Source of the DNA: Leifsonia poae
Lineage (GTDB): Bacteria > Actinomycetota > Actinomycetes > Actinomycetales > Microbacteriaceae
Length of the DNA: 64,000 nucleotides
Assembly (NCBI RefSeq): GCF_027921845.1
Contig: NZ_BSEN01000015.1
Location: forward strand, 692,636-756,635
Reading direction: 5' to 3'
Translations under genes and position numbers: made by a program
Part shown: piece by piece, positions 50,375-59,893 of the stretch
How positions within the stretch are numbered: the first letter of the stretch is position 1
How the letters are laid out: every line of letters starts with the position of its first letter
The notes under the pieces: generated by a model
Databases searched by the model: none
Told to the model about the DNA's origin: nothing
What the model saw: the letters and a program-made list of their open reading frames with translations, nothing else

Positions 50375-51404
50375 CGGTGTCCTCCCCCGTGTCGTCATGC
50401 GCGCGGAACGTCGCCTGCAGTCGTTCCCGCACCTTGTCGCGCAGGTGCGCCGGCGAGAGCACGACGACCTCGGGACCGAAGCTGGCGAGCTGGTCGGCGA
50501 GGATGTTGGAGTCGGAGTAGTTCACGGTCAGCCGGAACGATTCACCGTCACGCGCCACCGGCACGGCGTCGCCGTAGCGCTTGCCGAGCCGGGCTGCGGC
50601 GTCGGTGCCGGCCGTCACCTCGATCTCGGCCACGCTGCGCGCCCAGATGCGCTCGAGTTCGTCCAGCGCCTTGGCCGCGAAGTCGCTGCCCTCCGGCTCG
50701 AAGGTGCGATTGGTCACCTTCACCGGCCCGACCATGCGCGAGAGCAGGAACGTGCGCGAGCCCTGCGCGTCCTGGTCGATGCCCTGCAGATGCCAGCGAC
50801 CCTGGTGCTGCACGAGGGCGAGCGGGGCGACGGTGCGGATGCGCGAGGCGCTCTCACCCGGCTTGAGGTACGGGAACTGCACGATCGTGTGGCGCTCGAG
50901 CGCCAGGTTGAGCGGGTCGAACGCGCTCTCCCTCGCGCGCAGACGCGGCGCGTAGCCGACGATCGGATCGTTCGCCTCGACGCCGAGCGAGCGCAGCTTC
51001 ATCAGGGCTCGACGCGACTCCGACGACAGGCTCCCCTCGCGCCACACCGTAGCGGCCAGGCCGAGCAGGGTGATCTCCTCCGGGGAGAAGACGACGTCGG
51101 CCGGAAGATCGTATGCCCCTTTGGGAATGCGATACCGCAGGAGCTGATTGTTGCCGGAGTCCCCCGGTGCCTCGACGGTCTCCAGCGGAACGCCGAGTTC
51201 GCGGATGTCGTCTTTATCGCGCTCGAACTGCCGCTCGAGACTGCTGTTGTCGCCGCGCGACGCGTACCGCTGACGGTAGCCCTGCACCGTCGAGAGGATC
51301 TCGTTCTTGGTCAGCCCGGTCTCCGTCGCGAGCAGCGCGAGCACCAGACTGAAGAGTCGCTCCTCGACGGGCACGCGAGTAGGCGAAGACGAGGACGGAG
51401 GCAC
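50367..51404 (-). CDS. pafB: PafB, WYL-domain regulator of the DNA-damage response
   Basis: The protein has 345 residues. The N-terminal HTH (L-T-K-N-E-I-L-S-T-V-Q-G-Y, then L-E-R-Q-F-E-R-D-K-D-D-I-R-E-L-G) is typical of PafB. The WYL domain follows (I-V-Q-F-P-Y-L, R-T-V-A-P-L-A-L-V-Q-H-Q-G-R-W-H-L-Q-G-I-D) and then the WCX region. It acts with PafC; the overlap supports coupled, roughly equimolar translation. Unlike in mycobacteria, no pafA, prcAB or dop genes are nearby; the tat genes follow. Confidence 0.92.
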   Translation of the reverse strand: MPPSSSSPTRVPVEERLFSLVLALLATETGLTKNEILSTVQGYRQRYASRGDNSSLERQFERDKDDIRELGVPLETVEAPGDSGNNQLLRYRIPKGAYDLPADVVFSPEEITLLGLAATVWREGSLSSESRRALMKLRSLGVEANDPIVGYAPRLRARESAFDPLNLALERHTIVQFPYLKPGESASRIRTVAPLALVQHQGRWHLQGIDQDAQGSRTFLLSRMVGPVKVTNRTFEPEGSDFAAKALDELERIWARSVAEIEVTAGTDAAARLGKRYGDAVPVARDGESFRLTVNYSDSNILADQLASFGPEVVVLSPAHLRDKVRERLQATFRAHDDTGEDTDG

Positions 51405-51421
51405 CCGTCCATCCTAATCGG

Positions 51422-52342
51422 CTAGCGCACTCCGAGGATGTCGACGACCCAGACGAGAGCGGGCGTGCTGCCGTCGGCCGGCGTCACGACACCGATCTGC
51501 GAACCGACCTTCTTGCCCACCAGCTGCTTGAGCATCGCCTGCGGCAGCGCGGAGCCTTGCTGCACGACCGAGGCGCCCGTGTTCACCGGGACGACGTCGG
51601 GCGTTCCGCTGGTCCAGGTGCTCAGTGCGACGTTCTTGTTCTCCCAGCCGACGGCGGTGTAGTGGAGCACGGCGGTGCTGTCTTTCTTGACCGTCTCACC
51701 CGAGCCGGCCTTCAGCGTCTCGGCCTGCACCTTCTTCGGTGCCGAGCTCCCGGGCACCGTGATGCCCGGCTGCCCGGTCGGGGCGAGGACCACCGTGGGG
51801 AAGCCGGAGACCGACGGCTGCGGAGCGCCGTTCGCCTTCGGCAGGAACGCCTTGACGACGTCGACGACGGCGACCACCGAGTTCGGCAGCTGCGAGGCGG
51901 ACTCGGTAGCTGTGTCCTTCGGCGCCATGGCGATGGCGAGGCGCGAGCCGACCGTCGAGCAGAGGAGCCCGTCGTTGAGCGCGGGGATCGGCACCTGTCC
52001 GATCGCGACGAGCTGCGGCGAGTTCGCCTCGTATGTGCTCGCGCCGAGGCTCTGCTTCGTCGTCCCGTCGAAGAAGGAGTACTGGAGCTCCACCATCTGG
52101 CCCTTGATGACCTGCTCGCCCGAGCCCTCCACCAGCGTCGAACGCTGCGAGGTGGTGGTGTCGATCGGCGTGGGGAACGTGACCGTCGGCTTGGATCCGA
52201 CCTTGCCCGTCGCGCTGATCAGAGCGGACGCCGCGCCCGGCTTGAGTGCGGCGTCGCAGTTCGCGTTCGGGTCTGACGAGCATCCCGTGAGTGTGATGGC
52301 CAGCAGCCCAGCGGCTACGACGAGTGCGGTTGCTCTGCGCAC
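51422..52342 (-). CDS. Lipoprotein FKBP-type peptidyl-prolyl cis-trans isomerase
   Basis: The protein has 306 residues. The signal ends in a lipobox (L-T-G-C, Cys21), so it is an exported lipoprotein. Two FKBP-like modules are visible: V-I-K-G-Q-M-V-E-L-Q-Y-S-F-F-D-G with I-P-A-L-N-D-G-L, and D-S-T-A-V-L-H-Y-T-A-V-G-W with L-P-Q-A-M-L-K-Q-L-V-G-K-K-V-G-S. It probably folds exported proteins. It lies 17 nt upstream of pafB on the same strand. Confidence 0.88.
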   Translation of the reverse strand: MRRATALVVAAGLLAITLTGCSSDPNANCDAALKPGAASALISATGKVGSKPTVTFPTPIDTTTSQRSTLVEGSGEQVIKGQMVELQYSFFDGTTKQSLGASTYEANSPQLVAIGQVPIPALNDGLLCSTVGSRLAIAMAPKDTATESASQLPNSVVAVVDVVKAFLPKANGAPQPSVSGFPTVVLAPTGQPGITVPGSSAPKKVQAETLKAGSGETVKKDSTAVLHYTAVGWENKNVALSTWTSGTPDVVPVNTGASVVQQGSALPQAMLKQLVGKKVGSQIGVVTPADGSTPALVWVVDILGVR

Positions 52343-52401
52343 GAGTCCTCTTTCAGTGCTATCGACGGGAACCGGAAGGACGCGCCCTCCGGCCTCCCAT
52401 G

Positions 52402-53427
52402 CTAGTTGATGGCGGAGTCGTCCTCCGACGACGCGTCGAGCCCGCGCGCCTTGGACAGCTCGGCGCTCGACGCGGCCGCGCGGACCCGCTTGCGCAGGCT
52501 CTTGGGGCTCGACTGGCGCTCGCCGAGCGCTCCAGGGGTCCAGGCCTCGACGTCGTCGTCGCTGTAGTCGCTCTTCGACGGACGGCGCTTGAGCTCGGGC
52601 AGCACCGTGCCGGGGGCGAGGCGTCGTGCCGTGATGAGGAAGCCCGTGTGGCCGATCATCCGGTGGTCGGGGCGGACGGCGAGACCCTCGACATGCCAGC
52701 CGCGCACCATCGTCTCGCTCGACTGCGGATGCGTGTAGTCACCGGATGCGCGGATCGCCTCGGCGACGCGGGAGAGCTGGGTGACGGTGGCGATGTAGCA
52801 GAGCAGCACTCCGCCGGGCTTGAGCGCCGCGGTGACGACATCCAGGCATTCCCAGGGCGCGAGCATGTCGAGCACGACGCGGTCGACGCTCTGCTCCTCG
52901 ACGGCCGTCGGCAGCGCCTCCTGCAGATCGCCGACCGTCACCGACCAGTTCTCGGGGTCGCGTCCGAGGAACGTCGCCGCGTTCGCCCGTGCCACCTCGG
53001 CGAACTCGTCGCGGCGCTCGAACGACCGGAGCGTGCCGGCGGGTCCGATCGCGCGCAGCAGCCAGAGGGAGAGGGCACCGGAACCGACGCCGGCCTCGAC
53101 GACCGACGCACCCGGGAAGATGTCGGCCAGCGCCAGGATCTGCGCGGCGTCCTTCGGGTAGATGATCGCGGCGCCGCGCGGCATCGACATGACGAAGTCG
53201 TTGAGCAGCGGGCGCAGCGCGAGGTGCTCGACGCCGACGTTGTTGGTGACGACCGAGCCGTCGGGGATCCCGATGATCGCGTCGTGCTCCAGGATCCCCC
53301 GGTGCGTGTGGAAGACCTTGCCCGGTTCGAGCGTGATCGTGTTCAGCTTGCCCTTCGGACCGGTGAGCTGCACCCGGTCGCCTGCACGAAACGGTCCGCT
53401 GCTCTGCGGCAGCTCCGAGGCGCTCAT
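52402..53427 (-). CDS. trmI: tRNA (adenine-N1)-methyltransferase TrmI
   Basis: The protein has 341 residues from the ATG 53427. An N-terminal beta domain (R-A-G-D-R-V-Q-L-T-G-P-K-G, H-T-H-R-G-I-L-E-H-D) precedes the Rossmann methyltransferase, with SAM motif V-V-E-A-G-V-G-S-G-A-L (109-119) and L-D-M-L-A-P-W-E. It makes m1A58 in the T-loop of tRNAs. The C-terminal tail (K-S-L-R-K-R-V-R) is basic. The start codon overlaps the HAD gene stop by 4 nt. Confidence 0.93.
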   Translation of the reverse strand: MSASELPQSSGPFRAGDRVQLTGPKGKLNTITLEPGKVFHTHRGILEHDAIIGIPDGSVVTNNVGVEHLALRPLLNDFVMSMPRGAAIIYPKDAAQILALADIFPGASVVEAGVGSGALSLWLLRAIGPAGTLRSFERRDEFAEVARANAATFLGRDPENWSVTVGDLQEALPTAVEEQSVDRVVLDMLAPWECLDVVTAALKPGGVLLCYIATVTQLSRVAEAIRASGDYTHPQSSETMVRGWHVEGLAVRPDHRMIGHTGFLITARRLAPGTVLPELKRRPSKSDYSDDDVEAWTPGALGERQSSPKSLRKRVRAAASSAELSKARGLDASSEDDSAIN

Positions 53428-54110
53428 CGAACGACCGCCCTGGCGCCGGCCAGCGCGATGACGTCGTCGGCGCTCTTGCCCTCCAGCGAGGTCCACAGCG
53501 TGTGCTCGTCGCTCTCCGGGAGCGGCACGATGTGCGGGACACCGATGGTGACCGCTCCCGACGCGACGGCGGAGGCCAGCCCGACGAGCGAGTCCTCGAT
53601 GGCGACGGATGCGGCAGGGTCGACGTTCAGGAGCTCGGCGGCCCGGAGGTACGGCTGCGGGTGGGGCTTCGGGTGACTGACCTCGTCGCCGCTGACGATC
53701 ACGTCGAAGGCGTCGAACGGGATGTGCGCGACGATCTGCTCGGCCATCCGGCGCACCGACATCGTGACCAGCGCGGTCGGGATGCCCCGCTCGCGCAGTT
53801 CGGCCAGCAGTTCCCTGGCGCCGGGACGCCACGGGACGCCATCCGTGTCGAGCTTCTCCTGCACCCGCGTGGTCAGCCATTGCACGATCTCGTCGGGCGT
53901 GAGGTCGACGCCGCGCGACTGCAGGATCTCCGCCGAGTTCCAGAGACCCAGGCCGACCAGGGTGAGCCCGTCGTCGTGGGTCCAGGTGCCGCCGAAGGAG
54001 CCGACCAGCTCGACCTCGGAGGCCATCCAGTACGGTTCGGTGTCGACGAGGGTGCCGTCCATGTCCCAGAAAACGGCGGCGGGCAGCGACGGAGGTGTCA
54101 GAGAGGTCAC
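53424..54110 (-). CDS. HAD-family hydrolase (phosphoglycolate-phosphatase-like)
   Basis: The protein has 228 residues from the GTG 54110. Motif I is F-W-D-M-D-G-T-L-V-D-T-E (Asp16, Asp18). The helical cap follows, motif II is V-T-M-S, motif III Lys lies in S-H-P-K-P-H-P-Q-P-Y, and motif IV is A-I-E-D-S-L-V-G. This is beta-phosphoglucomutase/phosphatase subgroup architecture; the substrate is unknown. It heads the minus-strand run through trmI and is divergent from the PAC2 gene. Confidence 0.9.
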   Translation of the reverse strand: MTSLTPPSLPAAVFWDMDGTLVDTEPYWMASEVELVGSFGGTWTHDDGLTLVGLGLWNSAEILQSRGVDLTPDEIVQWLTTRVQEKLDTDGVPWRPGARELLAELRERGIPTALVTMSVRRMAEQIVAHIPFDAFDVIVSGDEVSHPKPHPQPYLRAAELLNVDPAASVAIEDSLVGLASAVASGAVTIGVPHIVPLPESDEHTLWTSLEGKSADDVIALAGARAVVR

Positions 54111-54199
54111 GGGCCACAAGTCTAACGGTGAGCCACGGGCCTATCCTGGATGGATGGCGTCCGTCCGGGCGCACGACGAGAGGACGAGGTACACCCACT

Positions 54200-55141
54200 G
54201 TGACGCAGGGCACGAACTTCCTCGGCGGCCGCATCCTGGTCGTGGCGTTCGAAGGCTGGAACGACGCGGGTGAGGCGGCGAGCGGCGCCGTCAAGACGTT
54301 GCAGGACGTCCTCGACGTTGTGCCCATCGCCGAGGTCGACCCCGAACTCTATTTCGACTTCCAGTTCAATCGCCCGACGGTGACGGACGACGACGGCCAG
54401 CGCCGCCTCGTCTGGCCGTCGGCGATCACCTACGGACCGGTGCATCCCGGCGATCCGTCGCACGCCCTCGCCGACGACGCGAACCTCCGGGTGAGCGGCG
54501 ACAACGTCGGCAACATCTACCTTCTGCTCGGCACCGAGCCGTCGCGCAGCTGGAAGAGCTTCACGGCGGAGATCCTCGACGCGGCCCTCGCCTCCGACAT
54601 CGGCGGCATCGTCTTCCTCGGCGCCATGCTCGCCGATGTGCCGCACACCCGTCCCATCTCCATCTTCGCGTCCAGCGAGAACTCGGCGGTCCGCACCGAG
54701 CTGGGCATCGAGCGCTCCACGTACGAAGGGCCCGTCGGCATCCTGAGCGCGATCGCGGAGGGCGCAGAGGCCGTCGGGATCCCTACGGTGACCATCTGGG
54801 CGTCGGTGCCGCACTACGTGCACAATGCGCCGAGCCCGAAGGCGATGCTCGCCCTCATCGACAAGCTCGAGGAGCTGGTCGACGTCACGATCCCGCGCGG
54901 CGGGCTGGTCGACGAGGCCGCAGCGTGGGAGGCGGGGATCGACGCGCTGGCGGCGGACGACGAAGAGATGGCCGCATACATCCAGCAGCTGGAGCAGGCG
55001 CGCGACACGGTCGACTCCCCCGAGGCCAGCGGCGAGGCGATCGCGCAGGAGTTCGAGCGTTACCTGCGCCGCCGCGGCGACGGACGAGACGGCCGCGACG
55101 GCCAGGCCGGCGGGCGGCCCGACGAACCCTGGCGCTCCTAG
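54200..55141 (+). CDS. PAC2-family protein
   Basis: The protein has 313 residues from the GTG 54200 with a GAGGACGAGG ribosome binding site. The family pattern is clear: V-V-A-F-E-G-W-N-D-A-G-E-A-A-S-G-A, L-L-L-G-T-E-P-S-R-S-W, S-V-P-H-Y-V-H-N-A-P-S-P-K-A, and a charged C-terminal coiled coil. PAC2 proteins relate to proteasome-assembly chaperones; their bacterial function is unknown. The gene is commonly next to mshC, as here (convergent, 30 bp apart). Confidence 0.9.
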   Translation: MTQGTNFLGGRILVVAFEGWNDAGEAASGAVKTLQDVLDVVPIAEVDPELYFDFQFNRPTVTDDDGQRRLVWPSAITYGPVHPGDPSHALADDANLRVSGDNVGNIYLLLGTEPSRSWKSFTAEILDAALASDIGGIVFLGAMLADVPHTRPISIFASSENSAVRTELGIERSTYEGPVGILSAIAEGAEAVGIPTVTIWASVPHYVHNAPSPKAMLALIDKLEELVDVTIPRGGLVDEAAAWEAGIDALAADDEEMAAYIQQLEQARDTVDSPEASGEAIAQEFERYLRRRGDGRDGRDGQAGGRPDEPWRS

Positions 55142-55171
55142 CGCGCTAGCGATCCAGCGGTCTCATCGCCG

Positions 55172-56419
55172 TCAGGCGCGCAGGCGGATCCCGAGCAGGG
55201 CGTCGATCGCGTCGAGCATCAGTGGTGAGACGGCGGCCGGGGCGGTCGCGACCCAGAGGTCGATCGCGATCAGCGCCGTGGGAGTGTCGAGGTCGGCGCG
55301 CACGGCGGAGCGGACCTCTTCGAGCAGCTCGCCTTCCACGCGCGCAATGTCGGCGGTGATATCCACGGATTCACGGCGAGCGAGCTCGCTCCAGCGCTCC
55401 AGACGCTGCGTCGCCTCGTCGATGTCGCCGTCGAACCACTCCCAGTCCGACCGGTAGTGGTGGGCGAGCAGCGCCAGCCGGATCGCTCGCGGGTCGACGC
55501 CGCCCTCACGGAGCCGCGAGACCATCACCAGGTTGCCCAGAGACTTGCTCATCTTCTCGCCCTGGTAGGCGACCATGCCCGCGTGGCTGTACACCCTGGC
55601 CAGCGGATGGCCGCTGAGCGCGGCAGCGTGGCCGGCGCTCAGCTCGTGATGCGGGAAGATCAGATCGGACCCGCCGCCCTGCACCGTGAAGTCGCGCCCG
55701 AGGTGCATCAGGGCGATCACCGAGCACTCGATGTGCCAGCCGGGCCTGCCGTCTCCGACCTCCGACGGCCACGAGGGCTCGCCGTCGCGCGACGCGCGCC
55801 AGAGCAACGGATCGAGGGGGTCCCGTTTGCCCGGGCGGTCGGGGTCTCCCCCGCGCTCGGCCGACAGCGCCAGCATCGTCGCGCGGTCGAGGTTGCTCTC
55901 CTCGCCGAGCTCCCACGGCGCGGCGTCCTGAGCCGCCTGGACGTCGAAGTAGACGTCGTCGTCGACGCGGTAGCCCATCCCCCGGTCGAGCAGGATGCGC
56001 GTGGCACGCCCGATCTGCTCGATCACTTCGGTCACGGCCACGTAGTCGTCGGGCGGGATGATCGCCAGGCTCTCCATGTCGCCGCGGAACAGCTCGATCT
56101 GCTCGGCGGCGAGCTCCCGCCAGTCCACACCCGTCTCCGCGGCGCGCTCGAGGAGCGGGTCGTCGACGTCGGTGATGTTCTGGGCGTAGTGCACGCGGTA
56201 GCCGGCATCCAGCCACACGCGCTGCAGTGTGTCGAACGCCAGGTAGGTGGCGGCGTGACCGAGATGGGTAGCGTCATACGGCGTGACACCGCAGACGTAG
56301 AGCCGAGCGACGTCGTCGGGGCGGGCCTCGACCAGTTGCCGGGTCGCGGTGTCGAATAGGAACGGCGGTCGTGATTCGCCGTCGACGTGCGGCACGACGG
56401 GCCGCGACCAGGTGCGCAT
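55172..56419 (-). CDS. mshC: Mycothiol ligase MshC (L-cysteine:1D-myo-inosityl glucosamine ligase)
   Basis: The protein has 415 residues, the usual size. It is a CysRS paralogue with V-C-G-V-T-P-Y-D (Cys43, zinc), the HIGH box H-L-G-H (52-55), W-H-I-E-C-S (Cys232), H-H-E-L and K-M-S-K-S (289-293). The anticodon-binding domain of true CysRS is absent. MshC uses ATP to join cysteine to GlcN-inositol, the penultimate step of mycothiol synthesis. This places the organism in the actinobacteria. It lies 6 nt after uppP on the same strand. Confidence 0.95.
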   Translation of the reverse strand: MRTWSRPVVPHVDGESRPPFLFDTATRQLVEARPDDVARLYVCGVTPYDATHLGHAATYLAFDTLQRVWLDAGYRVHYAQNITDVDDPLLERAAETGVDWRELAAEQIELFRGDMESLAIIPPDDYVAVTEVIEQIGRATRILLDRGMGYRVDDDVYFDVQAAQDAAPWELGEESNLDRATMLALSAERGGDPDRPGKRDPLDPLLWRASRDGEPSWPSEVGDGRPGWHIECSVIALMHLGRDFTVQGGGSDLIFPHHELSAGHAAALSGHPLARVYSHAGMVAYQGEKMSKSLGNLVMVSRLREGGVDPRAIRLALLAHHYRSDWEWFDGDIDEATQRLERWSELARRESVDITADIARVEGELLEEVRSAVRADLDTPTALIAIDLWVATAPAAVSPLMLDAIDALLGIRLRA

Positions 56420-56425
56420 CCGGTG

Positions 56426-57289
56426 CTAGGCGGCGAGGACGCCGGTGAGCAGCAGGATGATCAGCAGAACGCCGAGCGCAAGCCGGTAGATGACGAACGG
56501 GAGGAAGCTCCGGCGCGAGATGTAGCTCATGAAGAAGACGATCACGAGCAGGCCCACGATGAACGCGACGATGGTGGCCACGATGGTCGGGCCGGTGCCG
56601 AACACCTCGACGGTGCAGGTGTTCGCCGCCGCCAAAGCCTGCGTGCACGGCTCCTTGATCGACTTGTAGAGCTGGTAGAAGCCGCTTCCGAAGACGGCGG
56701 GGAGCGCCAGCAGGAACGAGTAGCGCGCCGCGGCCTTGCGCTGGTACCCCATGAACAGCCCGGCGGTGATCGTGCCACCCGAACGCGAGACGCCGGGGAT
56801 CAGCGCGAGCGCCTGGGCGAAACCGAAGATGATGCCGTGGCCCCAGGTGAGGTCTTTCAGCCGCCGGGTCTTGGCTCCGACGGCGTCGGCGACGCCGAGC
56901 AGGATGCCGAAGATGATCATGGTCGCCGCGACGATCCAGAGCGACCGCAAGGTGGTCTCGATGGCGTTCTGGAACAGCAGCCCCAGCACCACGATCGGGA
57001 TGCTGCCGATGATGACGAGCCAGCCCATGCGGGCATCCGGGTCGTTACGCGGGATGCGGCCGAAGAGCGCCAGGAACCAGGCCTTGACGATGCGGACGAT
57101 GTCGCGCCAGAAGTACAGCAGGACGGCTGCCTCGGTACCGAGCTGGATGATCGCCGTGAAGCGCGCGCCGGGGTCGGCCCCGGTGCCGAGGAGTTCCCCG
57201 ACGATCCGGATGTGCGCGCTCGACGAGATCGGGAGGAACTCGGTGAGGCCCTGCACGAGCCCGAGGATGATGGCGTTGATGTAGTCCAT
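56426..57289 (-). CDS. uppP: Undecaprenyl-diphosphatase
   Basis: The protein has 287 residues and about eight transmembrane helices. The two active-site motifs are present: [10 protein letters not shown] (17-26) and P-G-V-S-R-S-G-G-T. It dephosphorylates undecaprenyl diphosphate to recycle the lipid carrier of cell-wall synthesis and gives low-level bacitracin resistance. It lies between the M20 peptidase gene (39 nt upstream) and mshC (6 nt downstream), likely one transcript. Confidence 0.95.
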   Translation of the reverse strand: MDYINAIILGLVQGLTEFLPISSSAHIRIVGELLGTGADPGARFTAIIQLGTEAAVLLYFWRDIVRIVKAWFLALFGRIPRNDPDARMGWLVIIGSIPIVVLGLLFQNAIETTLRSLWIVAATMIIFGILLGVADAVGAKTRRLKDLTWGHGIIFGFAQALALIPGVSRSGGTITAGLFMGYQRKAAARYSFLLALPAVFGSGFYQLYKSIKEPCTQALAAANTCTVEVFGTGPTIVATIVAFIVGLLVIVFFMSYISRRSFLPFVIYRLALGVLLIILLLTGVLAA

Positions 57290-57328
57290 GCGTCGCTTTC
57301 GCTGCCGTGGGGAGGTCGGGTCGTGTCG

Positions 57329-58642
57329 TCAGTAGCTGAGCAGCAGGTCGCGCAGCACAGTCCTACCGAAGATTAGCGCGTCGAGTGGCACGCGCTCGTC
57401 GACGCCGTGGAACATCCCGGGGAAGTCGAGCTCGGCCGGCAGACGCAGCGGCGCGAACCCGTAGCCGGTGATGCCGAGCTTGCTGAGCGCCTTGTTGTCG
57501 GTGCCGCCCGAGAGCAGATACGGCAGCACCGGAGCGCCGGGATCGTGGGCTCCGAGGGTCTCCACGATCGCGTCGATGAGGGGGCCGTCGAACGCCGCCT
57601 CGAGTCCGACGTCGCGGTGCATGATCTCGATCTCGATGTCGTCGCCTACGAGCTCCCGCACCCGCGCGAGCACGTCGTCCTCCTCGCCGGGCAGGGTGCG
57701 GATGTCGATCAGCGCCTCTGCCGTGTCCGGGATCACATTGTGCTTGTAGCCGGCGGTGAGCATCGTGGGATTGGTGGTGGTGCGCAGCGTGGCCAGGATG
57801 AACCCCGCGGCGGTCCCGGTGCGGAGCACGAGTTCGTCGGGCCCGACCTGCTGCGGGTCGACGTCGAGGATGCGCGACAGCTCGGCGAGCAGCTGGGTCG
57901 TCGTGTCGCTGAGCTGGATGGGCCAGTCCTGACGCCCGATCGCGACGACGGCCTCCGCCAGGCGGGTGATCGCGTTGTCCCGGATGAGCCGCGAGCCGTG
58001 CGCAGCGCGGCCCCTGGCGATGAGCTTGATCCAGACGAGCGACTTCTCCCCCGTCTGCATCAGGTAGGCACGCCGGCCGTCGAGGTCGATCGAATAGCCG
58101 CCGACCTCGCTGATCGCCTCGGTCGCGCCGGCGAAGAGCTCCGGGTGGTTGTCGACGAGGTAGTGTGAGCCGCGCCGGCCGCCGTCCTCCTCGTCGGCGA
58201 AGAACGCCACGACGAGGTCGCGCTCCGGCTGCTTCCCCGCGCTCAGGATGTCGCCGACCGCGGTCAGGATCATCGCATCCATGTTCTTCATGTCGACGGC
58301 GCCGCGGCCCCAGAGCAGGCCGTCCTTGATGTCGCCGCCGAACGGGTCGACGCTCCAGTTGCGAGGGTCGGCGGGCACGACATCCAGGTGTCCGTGCACG
58401 ACGAGTCCCGGCTTGGACGAGTCCCGTCCGGCGACCCGCGCGACGACGCTCGTGCGCCCAGGATCCGAGTCGAACAGCTGCGGTTCGAGGCCGATCGCAC
58501 GCAGCTTCGCCTCCACGTACTCGGCGGCGTCCGTCTCGCCGTTCGACTTCCCCTCGCCGTAGTTCGTGGTGTCGAACCGGATGAGATCGCGAGCGATCTC
58601 CGCGGTCTCGTCGAGCTGAGTCTCGTTTCGGGCATCCGTCAT
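57329..58642 (-). CDS. M20-family metallopeptidase
   Basis: The protein has 437 residues. The dinuclear zinc site is intact: V-V-H-G-H-L-D-V-V-P (His85, Asp87), W-G-R-G-A-V-D-M-K, F-F-A-D-E-E-D-G-G and the late L-S-G-G-T-D segment. There is a dimerisation insert in the middle. It is predicted to be a cytosolic aminoacylase/dipeptidase-type hydrolase (M20/M25/M40); the substrate is unknown. First gene of the minus-strand M20-uppP-mshC run, with its start facing the tRNA-Leu gene. Confidence 0.92.
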   Translation of the reverse strand: MTDARNETQLDETAEIARDLIRFDTTNYGEGKSNGETDAAEYVEAKLRAIGLEPQLFDSDPGRTSVVARVAGRDSSKPGLVVHGHLDVVPADPRNWSVDPFGGDIKDGLLWGRGAVDMKNMDAMILTAVGDILSAGKQPERDLVVAFFADEEDGGRRGSHYLVDNHPELFAGATEAISEVGGYSIDLDGRRAYLMQTGEKSLVWIKLIARGRAAHGSRLIRDNAITRLAEAVVAIGRQDWPIQLSDTTTQLLAELSRILDVDPQQVGPDELVLRTGTAAGFILATLRTTTNPTMLTAGYKHNVIPDTAEALIDIRTLPGEEDDVLARVRELVGDDIEIEIMHRDVGLEAAFDGPLIDAIVETLGAHDPGAPVLPYLLSGGTDNKALSKLGITGYGFAPLRLPAELDFPGMFHGVDERVPLDALIFGRTVLRDLLLSY

Positions 58643-58743
58643 GGTGTCAACGCTATCAACGCGACCGCGGTGTGAAATCGGGACCGGTTTTCATGCTAAT
58701 GTCTTTCTTCGGCGGCCGGTTCGAACGGCTTCCGGAAACACCC

Positions 58744-58828
58744 GTCCGGGTGGCGGAAATGGCAGACGCGCTAGCTTGAGGTGCTAGTGCCCGTATAGGG
58801 CGTGGGGGTTCAAGTCCCCCCTCGGACA
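58744..58828 (+). tRNA. tRNA-Leu (anticodon GAG)
   Basis: This is an 85-nt class II tRNA. The acceptor stem GTCCGGG (58744-58750) pairs with CTCGGAC (58821-58827), with A58828 as discriminator base. The D-arm has GTGGCGGAAATGGCAGACGC. The anticodon loop TTGAGGT lies between CTAGC and GCTAG, giving GAG for CUC/CUU codons. The variable arm is long, and the T-loop is GTTCAAGTC. CCA is not encoded. A loosely matching promoter (GTGAAA at 58672, TAATGT at 58697) lies upstream. Confidence 0.97.
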
Positions 58829-58834
58829 CAGACA

Positions 58835-58870
58835 GAACCCCGGTCTCACGACCGGGGTTCTTCGTTTGTT
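58835..58870 (+). terminator. Intrinsic terminator after tRNA-Leu
   Basis: GAACCCCGGTC (58835-58845) and GACCGGGGTTC (58850-58860) form a perfect 11-bp stem with loop TCAC, followed by TTCGTTTGTT. Confidence 0.9.
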
Positions 58871-58889
58871 CGGGGCTAGTGTGAACCGC

Positions 58890-59840
58890 ATGTCGGACGA
58901 CCGCGGATCCTCCAGCCTCCTCACCGTTCTCATCGCGTTCGGCGCCAATGTGATCGTCGCGCTGGCCAAGACATTCGCTGCCGTGATCACCGGGTCCGCG
59001 TCGATGGTCGCCGAGGCGGCGCACTCGTGGGCGGATGCCGGCAACGAGATCTTCCTGCTGCAGGCCGAGCGCAGCTCAGCGAAGCCGCGGGACTCCGCGC
59101 ATCCGGGCGGCTACGGTCGCGACGCGTACGTCTGGTCGCTGTTCGCCGCGGTCGGGTTGTTCACCGCTGGGGCCGTCGTCTCGATCATGCACGGGGTGTC
59201 GCAGCTGACGAGCGAGGAGCCGGGCGGCGACTACCTGATCAACTACATCGTGCTCGCGGTCGCCTTCGTGTTCGAGGGCATCTCGTTCCTACAGTCGTAC
59301 CGGCAGGCGCGCGGGAAGGCGTCGGAGCGGGGAACCAGCACCCTCGGCCACATTCTCAGCACGTCGAACCCGACGCTGCGTGCGGTCTTCGCCGAAGACG
59401 CGGCGGCGCTCATCGGACTGGTGATCGCCTTCTTGGGCATCCTCCTGCACGAGCTCACCGGCAACGCGGTCTTCGACGCGATCGGGTCGATCCTGGTCGG
59501 CGTGCTGCTGGCGATCGTCGCCATCATCCTGATCGACCGCAACCGGCGGTTCTTGCTCGGGGAGCCGGGCTCGGAGCGGGTGAATCAGATCTTCCTCTCG
59601 GCATTGCTCGAGCATCCTGAGGTCGAGAAGGTGACATACCTGCATCTGGAGTACGTCGGGCCCGAGCGCTTCTACCTGGTCGCCGCCGTCGATCTGATCG
59701 GCAACGATCCCGAGTCCGATGTCGCCTCCGATCTGATGGCGGTCGAGGCGGCGCTCGAGGAGAGCCCGTACATCACGGAGGCGGTGCTGACGCTGTCGCG
59801 CCCGGGGGCGACAGCACTGCAGGAGACGACCGCCGGCTGA
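58890..59840 (+). CDS. Cation-diffusion-facilitator (CDF) family transporter
   Basis: The protein has 316 residues from the ATG 58890 (M-S-D-D-R-G). It has about six transmembrane helices; the metal site in helix 2 is A-A-H-S-W-A-D (His45, Asp49) and its partner in helix 5 is A-E-D-A-A-A-L-I-G. The C-terminal cytosolic domain (V-E-K-V-T-Y-L-H-L-E-Y-V-G-P-E) is the usual dimerising CDF domain. It is likely a proton-coupled exporter of Zn, Fe or Mn; specificity cannot be told. It is transcribed after the tRNA terminator. Confidence 0.9.
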   Translation: MSDDRGSSSLLTVLIAFGANVIVALAKTFAAVITGSASMVAEAAHSWADAGNEIFLLQAERSSAKPRDSAHPGGYGRDAYVWSLFAAVGLFTAGAVVSIMHGVSQLTSEEPGGDYLINYIVLAVAFVFEGISFLQSYRQARGKASERGTSTLGHILSTSNPTLRAVFAEDAAALIGLVIAFLGILLHELTGNAVFDAIGSILVGVLLAIVAIILIDRNRRFLLGEPGSERVNQIFLSALLEHPEVEKVTYLHLEYVGPERFYLVAAVDLIGNDPESDVASDLMAVEAALEESPYITEAVLTLSRPGATALQETTAG

Positions 59841-59843
59841 CGT

Positions 59844-59880
59844 CCGCGGATTGCGGTCAGTAACCGTCCGCAATCCGCGG
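59844..59880. promoter_or_regulatory. Perfect 13-bp inverted repeat between the CDF and WYL genes
   Basis: CCGCGGATTGCGG (59844-59856) and its exact reverse complement (59868-59880) are separated by 11 nt. It begins 3 nt after the CDF stop and ends 13 nt before the WYL regulator ATG. It may be the operator of that regulator or a hairpin terminator of the CDF gene. There is no T-run, so I favour the operator. Confidence 0.6.
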
Positions 59881-59893
59881 CAGACTGGGTCGC

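Noticed and set aside
55172-56419. cysS (cysteinyl-tRNA synthetase)
   Set aside because: It has HIGH and KMSKS boxes but no anticodon-binding domain, is 415 residues long and sits next to uppP and PAC2, all of which fit mshC.
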